Shown piece after piece: positions 1 to 8,337 of a stretch of 64,000 nucleotides of DNA. Source of the stretch: JAMXLO01 sp963799415 (GTDB taxonomy: Bacteria > Pseudomonadota > Alphaproteobacteria > Acetobacterales > Acetobacteraceae); contig CAWCXI010000018.1 in the NCBI GenBank assembly GCA_963799415.1, positions 1-64,000 of the forward strand, read 5' to 3'. Every line of letters starts with the position of its first letter. Positions within the stretch are counted from its first letter, which is position 1. The position numbers and the translations under genes are program-made. A model generated the notes under the pieces. It saw only the letters and a list, made by a program, of their open reading frames with translations. It was not told the origin of the DNA and made no database searches.

Positions 1-477
1 GCCACCTGAGTCAACTTCTGGTGGAGGGCCGTCCGCATTGAGGGCAGCACGCCAGGCGTGCGATCAGCGCCGATCACGTGCAGGGCGCCGCCACAGCCGG
101 GGATGCCTTGCTCTCGATGTTGGCTGCCCTTCCTGGATACGTATCGAACCATGTGTGTGGCGCCGGAGCCGCCGTTTCGGTGTGTTCTTGAAAAAGTCCA
201 GGGGATCCGGGTCGCCGCTTGACGCTGGCATGCTAGGCGTATGGGCGATTTGCCAGCCAGAATGCCACCGACCGGCGCGAACGACCGCCTTCGACCCATT
301 GCGGACGCTGGTGACCAGCGGCGCTAAAGCTGTCAAGCTCGCACGTCGGCGTTCGACGGACCCAGCACAGCCCGCATTTCGCCCCCTTCACGAGACACAG
401 CGCCGGCCCTGACGGCCGGCATCTCTTTTCCGCAGGCAGGACGCATGGCGCCCGCGCCTCGGACGAGGAGGACGACC
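1..477. other. Leading non-coding stretch
   Basis: I see no convincing gene here on either strand. The open frames present have no family resemblance and overlap one another. A good ribosome binding site (AGGAGG near 467) at the right edge belongs to the epoxide hydrolase gene that follows. The stretch could hold that gene's promoter; a TTGACG at 219-224 is followed only by a poor -10 at short spacing, so I do not call it. Confidence 0.5.
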
Positions 478-1677
478 ATGACCCGTACAGGAACCACCGC
501 TCCCATCGACGACACCATCCGACCATTCATATTCCGTGCATCCGATGACGCGCTCGCGGACCTCAAGCGGCGGATCACCGCGACCAAGTGGCCCAGCAAG
601 GAGCTCGTTGCAGCACAGGGTGTGCAGCTGGCAACAATGCAGAAGCTCGCGACCTATTGGGGAGCAGATCATGATTGGCGCAAGGTCGAGTCACGGCTCG
701 ACGCCCTGCCGCAATTCGTCATCACCATCGAAGGCGTCGACATCTACTTTATCCACGTTCGCTCGAAGCACCCGGATGCGCTTCCGGTGATCATCACTCA
801 CGGCTGGCCTGGATCGATCATCGAGCAGCTGAAGCTCATCGATCCGCTGACCAACCCGACGGCTCATGGCGGGAGCGCGTCGGACGCCTTCGACGTCGTC
901 ATTCCCTCGATGCCCGGCTACGGATTCTCGGCTGCGCCAACTGCCACTGGGTGGGGCCCTGAACGCATCGCACGTGCCTGGGCCGAGCTCATGAACCGCC
1001 TCGGCTACAAGCACTATGTTGCGCAAGGCGGTGATTGGGGCGCGCTGATCGTCGACTTCATGGGCGTACAGGCGCCGCCAGGATTGCTCGGCATCCACAC
1101 CAACATGGCTGGAGCGGTACCGCCCGACATCGATGCCGCGGCCTTGACCGGCGCCCCGCCACCCCCCGGCCTCGCGGCCGACGAAATGCAGGCGTACGAT
1201 CAACTCGCTTTCTTCTACAAGCATGGCCTGGGCTACGCGCAGGAGATGGGGAATCGCCCGCAGACGTTGTACGGCATCGAGGATTTGCCGGTCGGTCTGG
1301 CCGCCTGGATCCTCGACCATGACATCCGCAGTTACGAGCTGATGGTGCGTGTCTTCGATGGACAAAACGAGGGCCTATCGCGCGACGACGTGCTCGACAA
1401 CATCACCCTCTATTGGCTGACGAACACGGCGATTTCGTCGGCCCGTCTATATTGGGAAAACAAGCAGCCGTTCTTCGCACCTAAGCAGGTCGCCATCCCG
1501 GTGGTGGTAAGCGTGTTTCCTGATGAAATCTGCCCGGTCCCACGGAGTTGGGTCGAGAGAGCTTACCCGAAGCTGCTCCTCTACAACCGCCATCCAAAAG
1601 GTGGACACTTCGCAGCGTGGGAGCAGACGCAGGCGATCACGGACGATATGCGCGCAGGCTTCCGGTCGCTGCGTTAA
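478..1677 (+). CDS. Epoxide hydrolase (EHN-type alpha/beta hydrolase)
   Basis: A 399-residue epoxide hydrolase of the microsomal/juvenile-hormone type, which opens epoxides to diols through an aspartyl ester intermediate. The N-terminal EHN region (about residues 15-110) ends in the oxyanion-hole motif HGWPGS (about 108-113). The nucleophile elbow GGDWGA (about 184-189) carries the catalytic Asp. The C-terminal GGHFAAWEQ (His about 377) supplies the base. I chose the ATG at 478 over the in-frame one at 445 because a strong AGGAGG lies just upstream of it. The length fits the family. No signal peptide, so cytoplasmic. The gene stands alone; substrate unknown, xenobiotic or lipid epoxides being the usual guess. 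Confidence 0.88.
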   Translation: MTRTGTTAPIDDTIRPFIFRASDDALADLKRRITATKWPSKELVAAQGVQLATMQKLATYWGADHDWRKVESRLDALPQFVITIEGVDIYFIHVRSKHPDALPVIITHGWPGSIIEQLKLIDPLTNPTAHGGSASDAFDVVIPSMPGYGFSAAPTATGWGPERIARAWAELMNRLGYKHYVAQGGDWGALIVDFMGVQAPPGLLGIHTNMAGAVPPDIDAAALTGAPPPPGLAADEMQAYDQLAFFYKHGLGYAQEMGNRPQTLYGIEDLPVGLAAWILDHDIRSYELMVRVFDGQNEGLSRDDVLDNITLYWLTNTAISSARLYWENKQPFFAPKQVAIPVVVSVFPDEICPVPRSWVERAYPKLLLYNRHPKGGHFAAWEQTQAITDDMRAGFRSLR

Positions 1678-1735
1678 AAGCTCGGCCGCGGGCGGCGTTC
1701 CACCGACGTCACCCACCACTCACACTAGCCAATGT

Positions 1736-1755
1736 CCGCTTTCCACCCAAAGCGG
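1736..1755. repeat. Short perfect hairpin in intergenic region
   Basis: CCGCTTT and AAAGCGG are separated by six bases, giving a 7-bp perfect stem. No T-run follows, so it is not a typical intrinsic terminator. It lies in a stretch of about 380 bases between the epoxide hydrolase and tRNA-Gln in which I see no gene. Confidence 0.4.
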
Positions 1756-2057
1756 CGGTAGCAACGGAGTTCGCATGGCACCGCCGCGATCACCGAAATG
1801 CGTCACAGTTTGATACGCCGAACTGGCGAAGCCCATCTGCCTGACAGTCTCGAAGTTGGGCCATGCCCCGGGGTCACCAACCAGGCCAACAAGATCGATT
1901 TTCGCCGGCATTCTGGTTGGGCGTGGCTGGTAAGGTAACCACGAGCCAAGTGAGCGCGCGATCACGGCACGTGTTCGCCGCGGTCCAGGCCAGGACCGGG
2001 TTCGAATCCAGCACGGCTGTATGTCAGCAAGATATTGATAAGTATCAGTGAATTCCG

Positions 2058-2131
2058 TGGCTGGGGGACCTGGATTCGAACCAAGGCTGCCCGGTCCAGA
2101 GCCGGGAGTTCTACCGCTAAACTATCCCCCA
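2058..2131 (-). tRNA. tRNA-Gln (anticodon CTG)
   Basis: On the minus strand a full cloverleaf folds: acceptor TGGGGGA pairs with TCCCCCA, a D arm with AGCGGTA, anticodon stem CCCGG/CCGGG around loop CTCTGGA (anticodon CTG), and a T arm with loop TTCGAAT. The discriminator G and the CCA end are encoded. Anticodon CUG reads CAG, glutamine. It lies just downstream of the rmlBACD operon on the same strand. Confidence 0.93.
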
Positions 2132-2236
2132 CCGGAGCGTGAGACATGCAAATACCACGCCCTACCCGGCCCCGGCAACCTTACCCAGCCGTCGCGAGTT
2201 CGCGCCGCAACGTGTGGCTCCCAGAGGGTTGCCCCG

Positions 2237-3146
2237 TCACACTCGGCTGAGCGCGTGCGCGGCGAAGATCGCCTGAACTGTTCGCGCAAGGCCGTCCTGC
2301 CACGGCGGCAGCCGCAGGCCGAACACCGTGGCCAGCTTGCCGCAGTCGAGGCGCGAGTTCAGCCGGCCGCTTCGCTCTCGTCGGCCACTCATCCGTCCCG
2401 ATCGGCGCGATCGTCGGAACCGGCACGCCATGACCCGCCGCCGCCACGAAAGTCGCGCTCGCCAGCTCGTACCATGTCGCGGCACCCGTCCCGGCGGCGT
2501 GATAGACACCGGCATAGCGGCTCTGCCGACCGTCGGTCGTCAGTCGCGCGGCTATACCCAGAATGGCCTGTGCCAGATCAGGCGCACTGGTCGGACAGCC
2601 CCGCTGGTCCGCCACCACACGCAAATGCCTGTGCCGCTGCCCGGCGGCAAGCATCGTGCGGACAAAGTTGTTGCCGGTCGCTGAGTACAGCCACGACGTT
2701 CGCACCACGATTCCGCGCGAACACTCCGCCAGCACCGCCCGCTCGCCGGCCAGCTTGCTCGTCCCATAGACGCCCCGTGGCGCGACTTCATCAGTCTCCA
2801 CATACGGCGCGCCCTTGAGCCCATCGAACACATAGTCGGTCGATACGTGAATTAGCGGAATGCCAGCCGCCTCGCACAGCCGCGCCAGCTCCCGTGGCCC
2901 ATCGCTGTTGACCCTGAACGCCGCCGCCGCATCGTCCTCGGCCGCATCCACCGCCGTATAGGCTGCGGCATTGATCACCAAAGGCGGCCCATTTGCCGCG
3001 AATACCTCGCGCACGCTTTCAGGCCGGTCGAAATCCAGCGCCGGAGGCCCGACGCAATCCACCGTCAGCCCGCGCGCCGGTGCCGCCTCGGCCAGCGCCA
3101 TCGCAAGCTGCCCGGTAACGCCGACGACCAGGATCGGTGCCGTCAT
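2237..3146 (-). CDS. rmlD: dTDP-4-dehydrorhamnose reductase RmlD, interrupted by a 1-base insertion
   Basis: Last enzyme of dTDP-L-rhamnose synthesis: NAD(P)H-dependent reduction of dTDP-4-dehydro-L-rhamnose. It is an SDR-type protein with the nucleotide-binding motif GVTGQLAMAL near the N-terminus, STDYVFDG in the middle and the catalytic YGTSK. The family's C-terminal signature (RPANSRLDCGKL) is present but split between two frames: an extra base near 2361 moves the reading frame. Read as it stands, the protein runs on to a stop at 2181 with an unrelated tail; corrected, it ends at 2237 with about 302 residues, the normal length. Start ATG directly follows the rmlC stop. Fourth gene of rmlBACD. 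Confidence 0.85.
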
Positions 3147-3147
3147 G

Positions 3148-3705
3148 TTACGCCGTGTGCCACTCGCCGCACGCGGCCAGGCGCGGCAGGATGCGATCCT
3201 TATCCGACAGCAGCGCATCGTCCGGCGCGATCGGCCACGGAATGGCGAGCTCCGGATCGTTCCAGATCACCCCACGTTCCGCCTGCCGGTCCCATGGCGC
3301 AGTCACCTTGTAGATCACCTCGGTGTCCGCCTCGAGCGTGCAATAGCCATGCAGCAGTCCCGCCGGAATCCAAAGCTGCTGCCAGTTGTCCGCCGACAGC
3401 ACGACGCCGGCATGGCGGCCATACGTCGGCGAGCCATGCCTGGTGTCCACCGCAACGTCCCAGATCGATCCGCGCACCACCCGGATCAGCTTACCCTGCG
3501 CATTCGGCGCAATCTGCAAGTGCAGTCCGCGCACCACACCGCGATCGGCCGACCGCGCGTGATTGTCCTGCACGAACGGACCCGGCACACCCGCCTCAAC
3601 GAAGCGGCGTTCATTCCAGGTCTCCGAAAAGAACCCGCGGTCGTCGAGAAAGCGCGGCGGCGTGATCAGCAGAACATCCGGAATGCAGGTCGGTTCGACG
3701 ATCAT
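3148..3705 (-). CDS. rmlC: dTDP-4-dehydrorhamnose 3,5-epimerase RmlC
   Basis: A 185-residue cupin that epimerises dTDP-4-dehydro-6-deoxyglucose at C3 and C5. The N-terminus has the expected DRGFFSETW segment. GVVRGLHLQ contains the catalytic His of the family, and WIPAGLLHGY lies in the conserved cupin strand. Length is standard for RmlC. The ATG overlaps the rmlA stop by four bases, indicating translational coupling. Cytoplasmic. Third gene of rmlBACD, feeding L-rhamnose to lipopolysaccharide or exopolysaccharide. Confidence 0.95.
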   Translation of the reverse strand: MIVEPTCIPDVLLITPPRFLDDRGFFSETWNERRFVEAGVPGPFVQDNHARSADRGVVRGLHLQIAPNAQGKLIRVVRGSIWDVAVDTRHGSPTYGRHAGVVLSADNWQQLWIPAGLLHGYCTLEADTEVIYKVTAPWDRQAERGVIWNDPELAIPWPIAPDDALLSDKDRILPRLAACGEWHTA

Positions 3706-4577
3706 GCCTGCTCTCCCTCCGCCAGTTCCAGCAGCACGCGCCCCAAGTCTGTCTTGCCCAAATGACGCGCGTGTGAGCGCAGCGTATCCGCGTCGATATA
3801 TCCCATGCGAAATGCGACTTCCTCCGGACAGCCAACGAGCATTCCAGTCCGCGACTGGATGGTCTGCACGAAGGTTGCCGCCTGCAGCAGTGAATCAGGC
3901 GTGCCGGCATCGAGCCACGCGCAGCCGCGCGACAGCCGCTCCACCGCCAGCGCGCCGGCGTCCAGATACAGCCGGTTGAGGTCGGTGATCTCCAGTTCGC
4001 CGCGCCCGGAGGGACGAATGGTGCGCGCGAGATCGCTGACCGTCTGATCGTAAAAATATAGACCGGTCACCGCCCAGTTGGATTCCGTTGCCGTGGGCTT
4101 CTCCACGATATCCATCGCGCGGCCCGCCGCGTCGAACGACACCACGCCGTAGCGCTCCGGATCGCGTACCTGGTACGCGAACACAGTTGCGCCATGCGGT
4201 CGCGCTGCCGCTGCCCGCAGCAGTGCCGACAGATGGTCGGCGTGGATAAGGTTGTCGCCGAGCGCCAGCGCGCAGGACTCGCCGGCTATCCAGTCGCGGC
4301 CGATCAGGAAGGCCTGCGCGATCCCCTCGGGGCGCTTCTGTTCGGCGTAGGTGAAGTGCACGCCAAAACGTTCCCCGTCGCCCAGCAACTTGCAGAACTG
4401 CGGCAGGTCCTCAGGCGTCGAGATCACCAGGATGTCGCGGATGCCGGCGAGCATCAGCGTCGACAACGGGTAATACACCATCGGCTTGTCGTAGACCGGC
4501 AGCAACTGCTTCGACGCCGCCAAGGTCATCGGATGCAGCCGCGTGCCGGAGCCACCGGCGAGCAGAATGCCTTTCAT
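3702..4577 (-). CDS. rmlA: Glucose-1-phosphate thymidylyltransferase RmlA
   Basis: Makes dTDP-glucose from glucose-1-phosphate and dTTP, the first step of the rhamnose pathway. The 291-residue protein starts at MKGILLAGG, where the nucleotide-binding signature GGSGTRLHPMT follows immediately. The KQLLPVYDKPMVYYPLS segment and the later IVEKP and TGLYFYD motifs are typical. An in-frame upstream start would add 26 residues with no family match, so I rejected it. The chosen ATG overlaps the rmlB stop by four bases. Allosteric inhibition by dTDP-rhamnose is usual for the family. Confidence 0.95.
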   Translation of the reverse strand: MKGILLAGGSGTRLHPMTLAASKQLLPVYDKPMVYYPLSTLMLAGIRDILVISTPEDLPQFCKLLGDGERFGVHFTYAEQKRPEGIAQAFLIGRDWIAGESCALALGDNLIHADHLSALLRAAAARPHGATVFAYQVRDPERYGVVSFDAAGRAMDIVEKPTATESNWAVTGLYFYDQTVSDLARTIRPSGRGELEITDLNRLYLDAGALAVERLSRGCAWLDAGTPDSLLQAATFVQTIQSRTGMLVGCPEEVAFRMGYIDADTLRSHARHLGKTDLGRVLLELAEGEQA

Positions 4578-5629
4578 GCCGCAGTTCCCAACCGTTGTCC
4601 CGCATAGCGCCCGGCGCGCACCGCCTGCCACCAATCGCGGTTCGTCAAATACCACTCGATGGTGCGCGCAAGACCGGCCTCGAAGTCGTGCTGCGCGGTC
4701 CAGCCAAGCGCTGTCTCGGCGCGCGTCGGATCGATCTCATAGCGGAAATCATGCCCCGGCCGATCCGTGACGAAGTGGATCAGCCGTTCGCGCGCTCCAG
4801 CGGGATCCGGCAGCCGGCGATCGAGTTCCGCGCAGATCGCCCGCACCACGTCGATATTGCTGCGTGGCTGGCGGGCACCGATCGCGTACGTCGCGCCTGG
4901 CTCGCCAAGCTCCAGCACGCGCACCAGCGCGATCGCGTGGTCCTCGACAAAGATCCAGTCGCGTCGGTTCGAGCCGTCGCCATACACCGGCAGAGGCTTG
5001 CCCTCCAGCGCGTTCAGCGTGACCAGCGGGATCAGCTTCTCCGGGAATTGCCACGGCCCGTAGTTGTTGGTGGTGTTAGACACGAGCGTCGGCAGTCCAT
5101 AGGTGTGGAACCACGCGCGCACCAGGTGGTCGGACGCCGCCTTGCTCGCCGAATATGGGCTGCGCGGATCGTAGCTCGTGGTCTCATCGAACGGCGGATC
5201 ACCGGCGTCAAGCGCGCCGAACACCTCGTCGGTAGATATGTGATGGAATCGAAACATAGTTCGCCGCTCGGCGCTGAGCCCAGCGTAATACTGCCGTGAT
5301 GCTTCCAGCAGCGTGAACGTACCGTTGACGTTGGTCTCGATGAACGTGGCCGGGCCGTCGATCGAGCGATCGACATGGCTTTCCGCCGCGAGGTGCATCA
5401 CCACGTCGGGCTGATGGGTCGCGAAGATCTGCCGCATCGCCGCAACATTGGTGATGTCCGCGCGGATCAGGACATGTCGGTTGTGACCCCTCGCATTCTC
5501 CAGCGCATCCTCGGACGCGGCGTACGTCAATTTGTCGACGTTGATCACCACATGGTCCGTGTCGCGTATCAGATGACGCACCACAGCCGAACCGATGAAG
5601 CCACACCCGCCGGTCAACAAGACTTTCAT
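4574..5629 (-). CDS. rmlB: dTDP-glucose 4,6-dehydratase RmlB
   Basis: Converts dTDP-glucose to dTDP-4-dehydro-6-deoxyglucose using bound NAD+. The 351-residue extended SDR begins at MKVLLTGGCGFIGS with the Rossmann motif. HLAAESHVDRSI is the substrate-site segment, STDEVFG carries the catalytic Asp-Glu, and YSASKAASDHLV carries Tyr and Lys. The region RDWIFVEDH near residue 225 is also typical. It is the first gene of the rmlBACD unit, whose cistrons overlap or abut, so one promoter upstream of this gene probably serves all four. About 100 bases separate it from crcB with no recognisable site. Confidence 0.95.
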   Translation of the reverse strand: MKVLLTGGCGFIGSAVVRHLIRDTDHVVINVDKLTYAASEDALENARGHNRHVLIRADITNVAAMRQIFATHQPDVVMHLAAESHVDRSIDGPATFIETNVNGTFTLLEASRQYYAGLSAERRTMFRFHHISTDEVFGALDAGDPPFDETTSYDPRSPYSASKAASDHLVRAWFHTYGLPTLVSNTTNNYGPWQFPEKLIPLVTLNALEGKPLPVYGDGSNRRDWIFVEDHAIALVRVLELGEPGATYAIGARQPRSNIDVVRAICAELDRRLPDPAGARERLIHFVTDRPGHDFRYEIDPTRAETALGWTAQHDFEAGLARTIEWYLTNRDWWQAVRAGRYAGQRLGTAA

Positions 5630-5730
5630 GCCCTCACGGGTCCTTACTTCCATGTAACAATCACCAGGCCCCGTGATCTGTGGCTGATCCTTAGCTTATG
5701 CCTTATTCCCGCGGCGAATGGGAAGCAAAG

Positions 5731-6117
5731 TTACGCTCGACCGAGTACCAAGCCAGCCCAGACCGCTGCGAGACACAGCACGACAGACCCTGCAACGTAT
5801 GCCAGCGCCGGCGAAGTATCGCCGGATTGCAGCAGTTCCAACGTCTGCAGGCTGAAGGCCGAGAAGGTCGTGAAGCCGCCACAGACGCCGACCATAAGGA
5901 AGATCCGCAGATCGGGATGCATGGCGACTCGGGCCGGCGTGAGCGTGACCGCCGCCACCACACCGATCACGAAGGAGCCCACAATGTTGATGAGCAGGGT
6001 GCCCCAGGGAAAGCGCGGACCGGTCAGCATGGTCATCGCCGCGGCAAGCCAGAAGCGGGCCAGACTGCCCACCGCGCCACCAACCGCTACCGCCAGCCAC
6101 GTCGTCCCGGTTCCCAT
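5731..6117 (-). CDS. crcB: Fluoride ion channel CrcB/Fluc
   Basis: A 128-residue inner-membrane protein with four hydrophobic helices, the size and pattern of dimeric Fluc channels that export fluoride. Family signatures seen are GGAVGSLARFW near the start, FPWGTLLINIVGSF in helix 2 and GGFTTFSAFSLQTLEL in helix 3 (the Phe-box region). The ATG at 6117 is chosen because it gives the canonical N-terminus; an upstream in-frame start would add 40 polar residues. I looked for a fluoride riboswitch upstream and did not recognise one. Confidence 0.93.
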   Translation of the reverse strand: MGTGTTWLAVAVGGAVGSLARFWLAAAMTMLTGPRFPWGTLLINIVGSFVIGVVAAVTLTPARVAMHPDLRIFLMVGVCGGFTTFSAFSLQTLELLQSGDTSPALAYVAGSVVLCLAAVWAGLVLGRA

Positions 6118-6208
6118 GCCGCGGCTATAGCAGAAGTCGACCGGGTTGCCTCGGGAGGGCCGCAGCGGCGGCGGTAGCCTGCCAAGTCCCGCAGGAACCA
6201 GAACACGG

Positions 6209-6874
6209 TCAGAACCGGTAGCCGATGCCGGCGCCAATCACCAGCGGGTTGAGCGCGGTATGCGCTTTGATGGCGCCGCCATTGATGCTGGCCGTCGTGT
6301 TCAAAAAGATCTGCTTCACGTCGAAATTGGCGAACCAGTGCCCCGCGAAGTTGTAGTCGACGCCCGCCTGTATCGCCGCCCCCACATTGTTGCTGAACGC
6401 GACCTGTGTCACCGGCGCACCGGCGGCGTGTGACCCGTAGAAGAACGAGGCGTTGATGCCGGCGCCGATATAAGGGCTGAGGCGCTCGTGCGGGAAGAAG
6501 TGATATTGCGCGGTAAGAGTGGGCGGCAGAACCCAAACACTGCCAACGTCAACGTGCCCAAGTACGGTATCGCTGGCCGAGACGTTGTGGCGCGTTGTCG
6601 CAGCGATCAATTCGAATGCGATGTTGTCGGTGAGGAAATACGAAAAATCCACCTCGGGTGCGGCCTGCGCAGTGGCATTCACGTGACCGCCAATCACCGA
6701 GATCGAACTGCTCGTATCGAGCGGGATCACGCCGATCGCCCGCACGCGTATCATGAGCGTGTTCGCCTCTTTGCCGACTGGGGGCGCGTTCATGTCGAAT
6801 GTGCCTTGCGCCAGGGCCGCTCGGCCGCTGACGATCGTGCATACCATGCAGCCAGCCAAAACGGTCCGCTTCAT
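6209..6874 (-). CDS. ompW: OmpW-family outer membrane protein
   Basis: A 221-residue outer-membrane eight-stranded beta-barrel. A signal peptide of about 23 residues (MKRTVLAGCMVC...ALAQ) is followed by WxVRxRAIGVIP-like sequence (MIRVRAIGVIPLD), PEVDFSYFLTDNIAFELIA, LPPTLTAQYHFF, LSPYIGAGINASFF and a terminal GIGYRF. The final aromatic Phe is the usual barrel-assembly signal. OmpW proteins are small channels for hydrophobic molecules linked to stress responses. Start chosen at the ATG that opens the signal peptide, after a GGAGG-like site. Separate from crcB functionally as far as I can tell. Confidence 0.9.
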   Translation of the reverse strand: MKRTVLAGCMVCTIVSGRAALAQGTFDMNAPPVGKEANTLMIRVRAIGVIPLDTSSSISVIGGHVNATAQAAPEVDFSYFLTDNIAFELIAATTRHNVSASDTVLGHVDVGSVWVLPPTLTAQYHFFPHERLSPYIGAGINASFFYGSHAAGAPVTQVAFSNNVGAAIQAGVDYNFAGHWFANFDVKQIFLNTTASINGGAIKAHTALNPLVIGAGIGYRF

Positions 6875-6971
6875 CGTCACTCCTCCCTCCCGCACCAAAA
6901 ACTAAAAGCGGTGAGAAGTGACGAAATCATTAACGGGCGCGGGCGACGTTCTGTCGTTGCGAGTTCCACAT

Positions 6972-7085
6972 CCGCCTGGCAGCGGACGGCTGGCATTCGT
7001 CATGGCCGGTGGCGGCAGCCATCCACACCCGCCTGGCAGCGGACCCGCGATATTCGTCATGGCCGGCGAAGGCCAGCCATCCACG
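6972..7085. repeat. Tandem repeat, about 57-bp unit, two copies
   Basis: CCGCCTGGCAGCGGAC occurs at 6972 and again 57 bases later; ATTCGTCATGGCCGG follows in both copies at the same offset, as does CAGCCATCCAC. The second copy ends in a sequence close to the dispersed CGTCATG...CCATCCACGTC palindrome seen elsewhere. It lies in a gene-free stretch between ompW and the next gene, in which I see nothing else. Confidence 0.75.
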
Positions 7086-7234
7086 TCTTCCCTTGATGCG
7101 TGCGGCACAGTCTGCTCGTGGTTTCTTGTTAGCGATCGCCCCTAGTCAGTGGACATCGGTCCAGTATGTTCACTATTTGTTCACCCATATCCCGCTACAA
7201 TCCCGCCAACCAAGCCCCGCGGGAGCCAAAGTCC

Positions 7235-7756
7235 ATGACCCTCGACACCTTCATCACCCTGCTGATCGGAACGCTCGTCCGCACCATCCCCTCCACCGCC
7301 GACCAGATCGAGTCAGATCGCGCCGCCAATCTCTCGCTCGTCCGCACCATGATCGAGGCGTTCCACCCCAGTGATCCGATGGAAGCCGCCGAGGCGGCCC
7401 GCGCGGTCGCCGCGCATTTCGCCGCGATGGACAGCTTCGCCCGCGCCGCCAGACCCGGCGTGGCGGACGAGAAAGCCGTCCGGTTGCGCGCCAACGCCCT
7501 CGCCGCCGGGCGGATGTTCAGCACAACGCTGCAAAACCACCGCCGCCAGCAGCGCCAACTGTCAGGCGCGAACCAACCCCACCAACCTAGCCGCCATGCG
7601 CCAATGCCGGCACCGGCGTCGCAGGTGCGTCATCGCGCCGAACTCCCGGCTCAGATCCCCGGCCTCTCCGCCCCCGTGACCCAGGCATCGCAGCGGGCGG
7701 CATGGCGCAGCACCACGGCACTTGCGCCCGTGCAGCCAACCGTCCTCGCGCCCTGA
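7235..7756 (+). CDS. Hypothetical helical protein with disordered tail
   Basis: I do not recognise this 173-residue protein. The first 110 residues are compact and rich in Ala, Glu and Arg, starting with a mildly hydrophobic stretch (TFITLLIGTLVRTI) and continuing with predicted amphipathic helices. The last 60 residues are rich in Gln, Pro, Ala and His and look disordered. I took the ATG at 7235, after GGGAGCC, rather than an upstream in-frame one at 7166. Third-position GC is high, like real genes here. It lies just upstream of the marR-emrAB unit, which may be coincidence. Confidence 0.55.
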   Translation: MTLDTFITLLIGTLVRTIPSTADQIESDRAANLSLVRTMIEAFHPSDPMEAAEAARAVAAHFAAMDSFARAARPGVADEKAVRLRANALAAGRMFSTTLQNHRRQQRQLSGANQPHQPSRHAPMPAPASQVRHRAELPAQIPGLSAPVTQASQRAAWRSTTALAPVQPTVLAP

Positions 7757-7795
7757 CCGCATATCGGCCTTGCGTGTGGTGCAAGGGCGTACCGC

Positions 7796-7827
7796 TGGCA
7801 CCTTATCATAACGCAGCTTATTATCAG
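7796..7827 (+). promoter_or_regulatory. Candidate promoter/operator of the marR-emrAB operon
   Basis: An AT-rich island in GC-rich sequence carries an imperfect inverted repeat: CTTATCATAA (7802-7811), six-base spacer, TTATTATCAG (7818-7827), with 8 of 10 positions symmetric. This is the size and style of a MarR-family operator. A TATTAT at 7819-7824 could be a -10; the -35 (TGGCAC, 17 bases upstream) is weak. It lies just before the regulator gene, suggesting autorepression. Confidence 0.5.
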
Positions 7828-7854
7828 GGCCTCTCCGACAGGACCGATCCCGCA

Positions 7855-8337
7855 GTGCACAATTTCGAACGCGACCTGATGTTCCTGCTGCATGACGTCG
7901 CCCGGCTCATCCGTGTCGACGCCGATAAACGGGCCCGCGCCCACGGCATGACCCGGGCCCAATGGGGCATCCTGATCTGGCTCGAACGCCAGCCGGGCCT
8001 GTCCCAGAAGGAACTGTCCGAATTCCTGGAAGTCGAGCCGATCACCGTCGCACGCCTGATCGACCGCCTGGAAAGGCGTGGCATGGTCGAACGGCGACCC
8101 GACCCGAAAGACCGCCGCATCTGGCGCCTCCATTTGTGCCAGCCCGCCTACGGCGTGCTGCGCGAGATTGACTATCAGCGCGAACAGATGCGCACCCTGT
8201 TGACCAGCGGCCTGGACGAGGCAACGATCGATACGATGACGGAAGCGCTGCTCACGATGAAGCTGACCCTGGCTCACGAAGCCCACCCACCGCGCCGCTA
8301 CCCGCCGGTCGAAGCCGAAGCGCGGGAGGTCGCCTGA
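7855..8337 (+). CDS. MarR-family transcriptional regulator
   Basis: A winged-helix repressor of about 160 residues. The core shows HGMTRAQWGILIWLERQPG (helix 2), LSQKELSEFL and ITVARLIDRLERRGMVERR (recognition helix), then the wing RRPDPKDRRIWRLHL, all standard MarR features. The start is uncertain: I prefer the GTG at 7855 because the AT-rich palindrome and putative promoter lie just upstream; an ATG at 7702 would add about 50 unconserved residues and run through the operator. Its stop overlaps the emrA start (TGATG), so it is cotranscribed with the efflux genes and probably represses them until a phenolic or drug ligand binds. Confidence 0.88.
   Translation: MHNFERDLMFLLHDVARLIRVDADKRARAHGMTRAQWGILIWLERQPGLSQKELSEFLEVEPITVARLIDRLERRGMVERRPDPKDRRIWRLHLCQPAYGVLREIDYQREQMRTLLTSGLDEATIDTMTEALLTMKLTLAHEAHPPRRYPPVEAEAREVA

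Noticed and set aside
180..215. Weak similarity between CTTGAAAAAGTCCAGGGGAT near 190 and a stretch near 12645
   Set aside because: Only short A-run and GATCC matches; too little to call a repeat.
1990..2015. T-arm-like GGTTCGAATCC sequence just upstream of tRNA-Gln, possible att remnant
   Set aside because: The shared 13 bases are inverted relative to the tRNA, TTCGAA is self-complementary, and no cloverleaf or integrase is nearby.
2048..2818. Long plus-strand open frame of 256 codons
   Set aside because: It runs antisense through tRNA-Gln and rmlD, and its composition (Arg, Ser, Pro, His) is that of a high-GC shadow frame.
6118..6208. Fluoride riboswitch expected before crcB
   Set aside because: I could not find the conserved pseudoknot-forming bases in the 90-base leader, and ompW ends inside the only space available.
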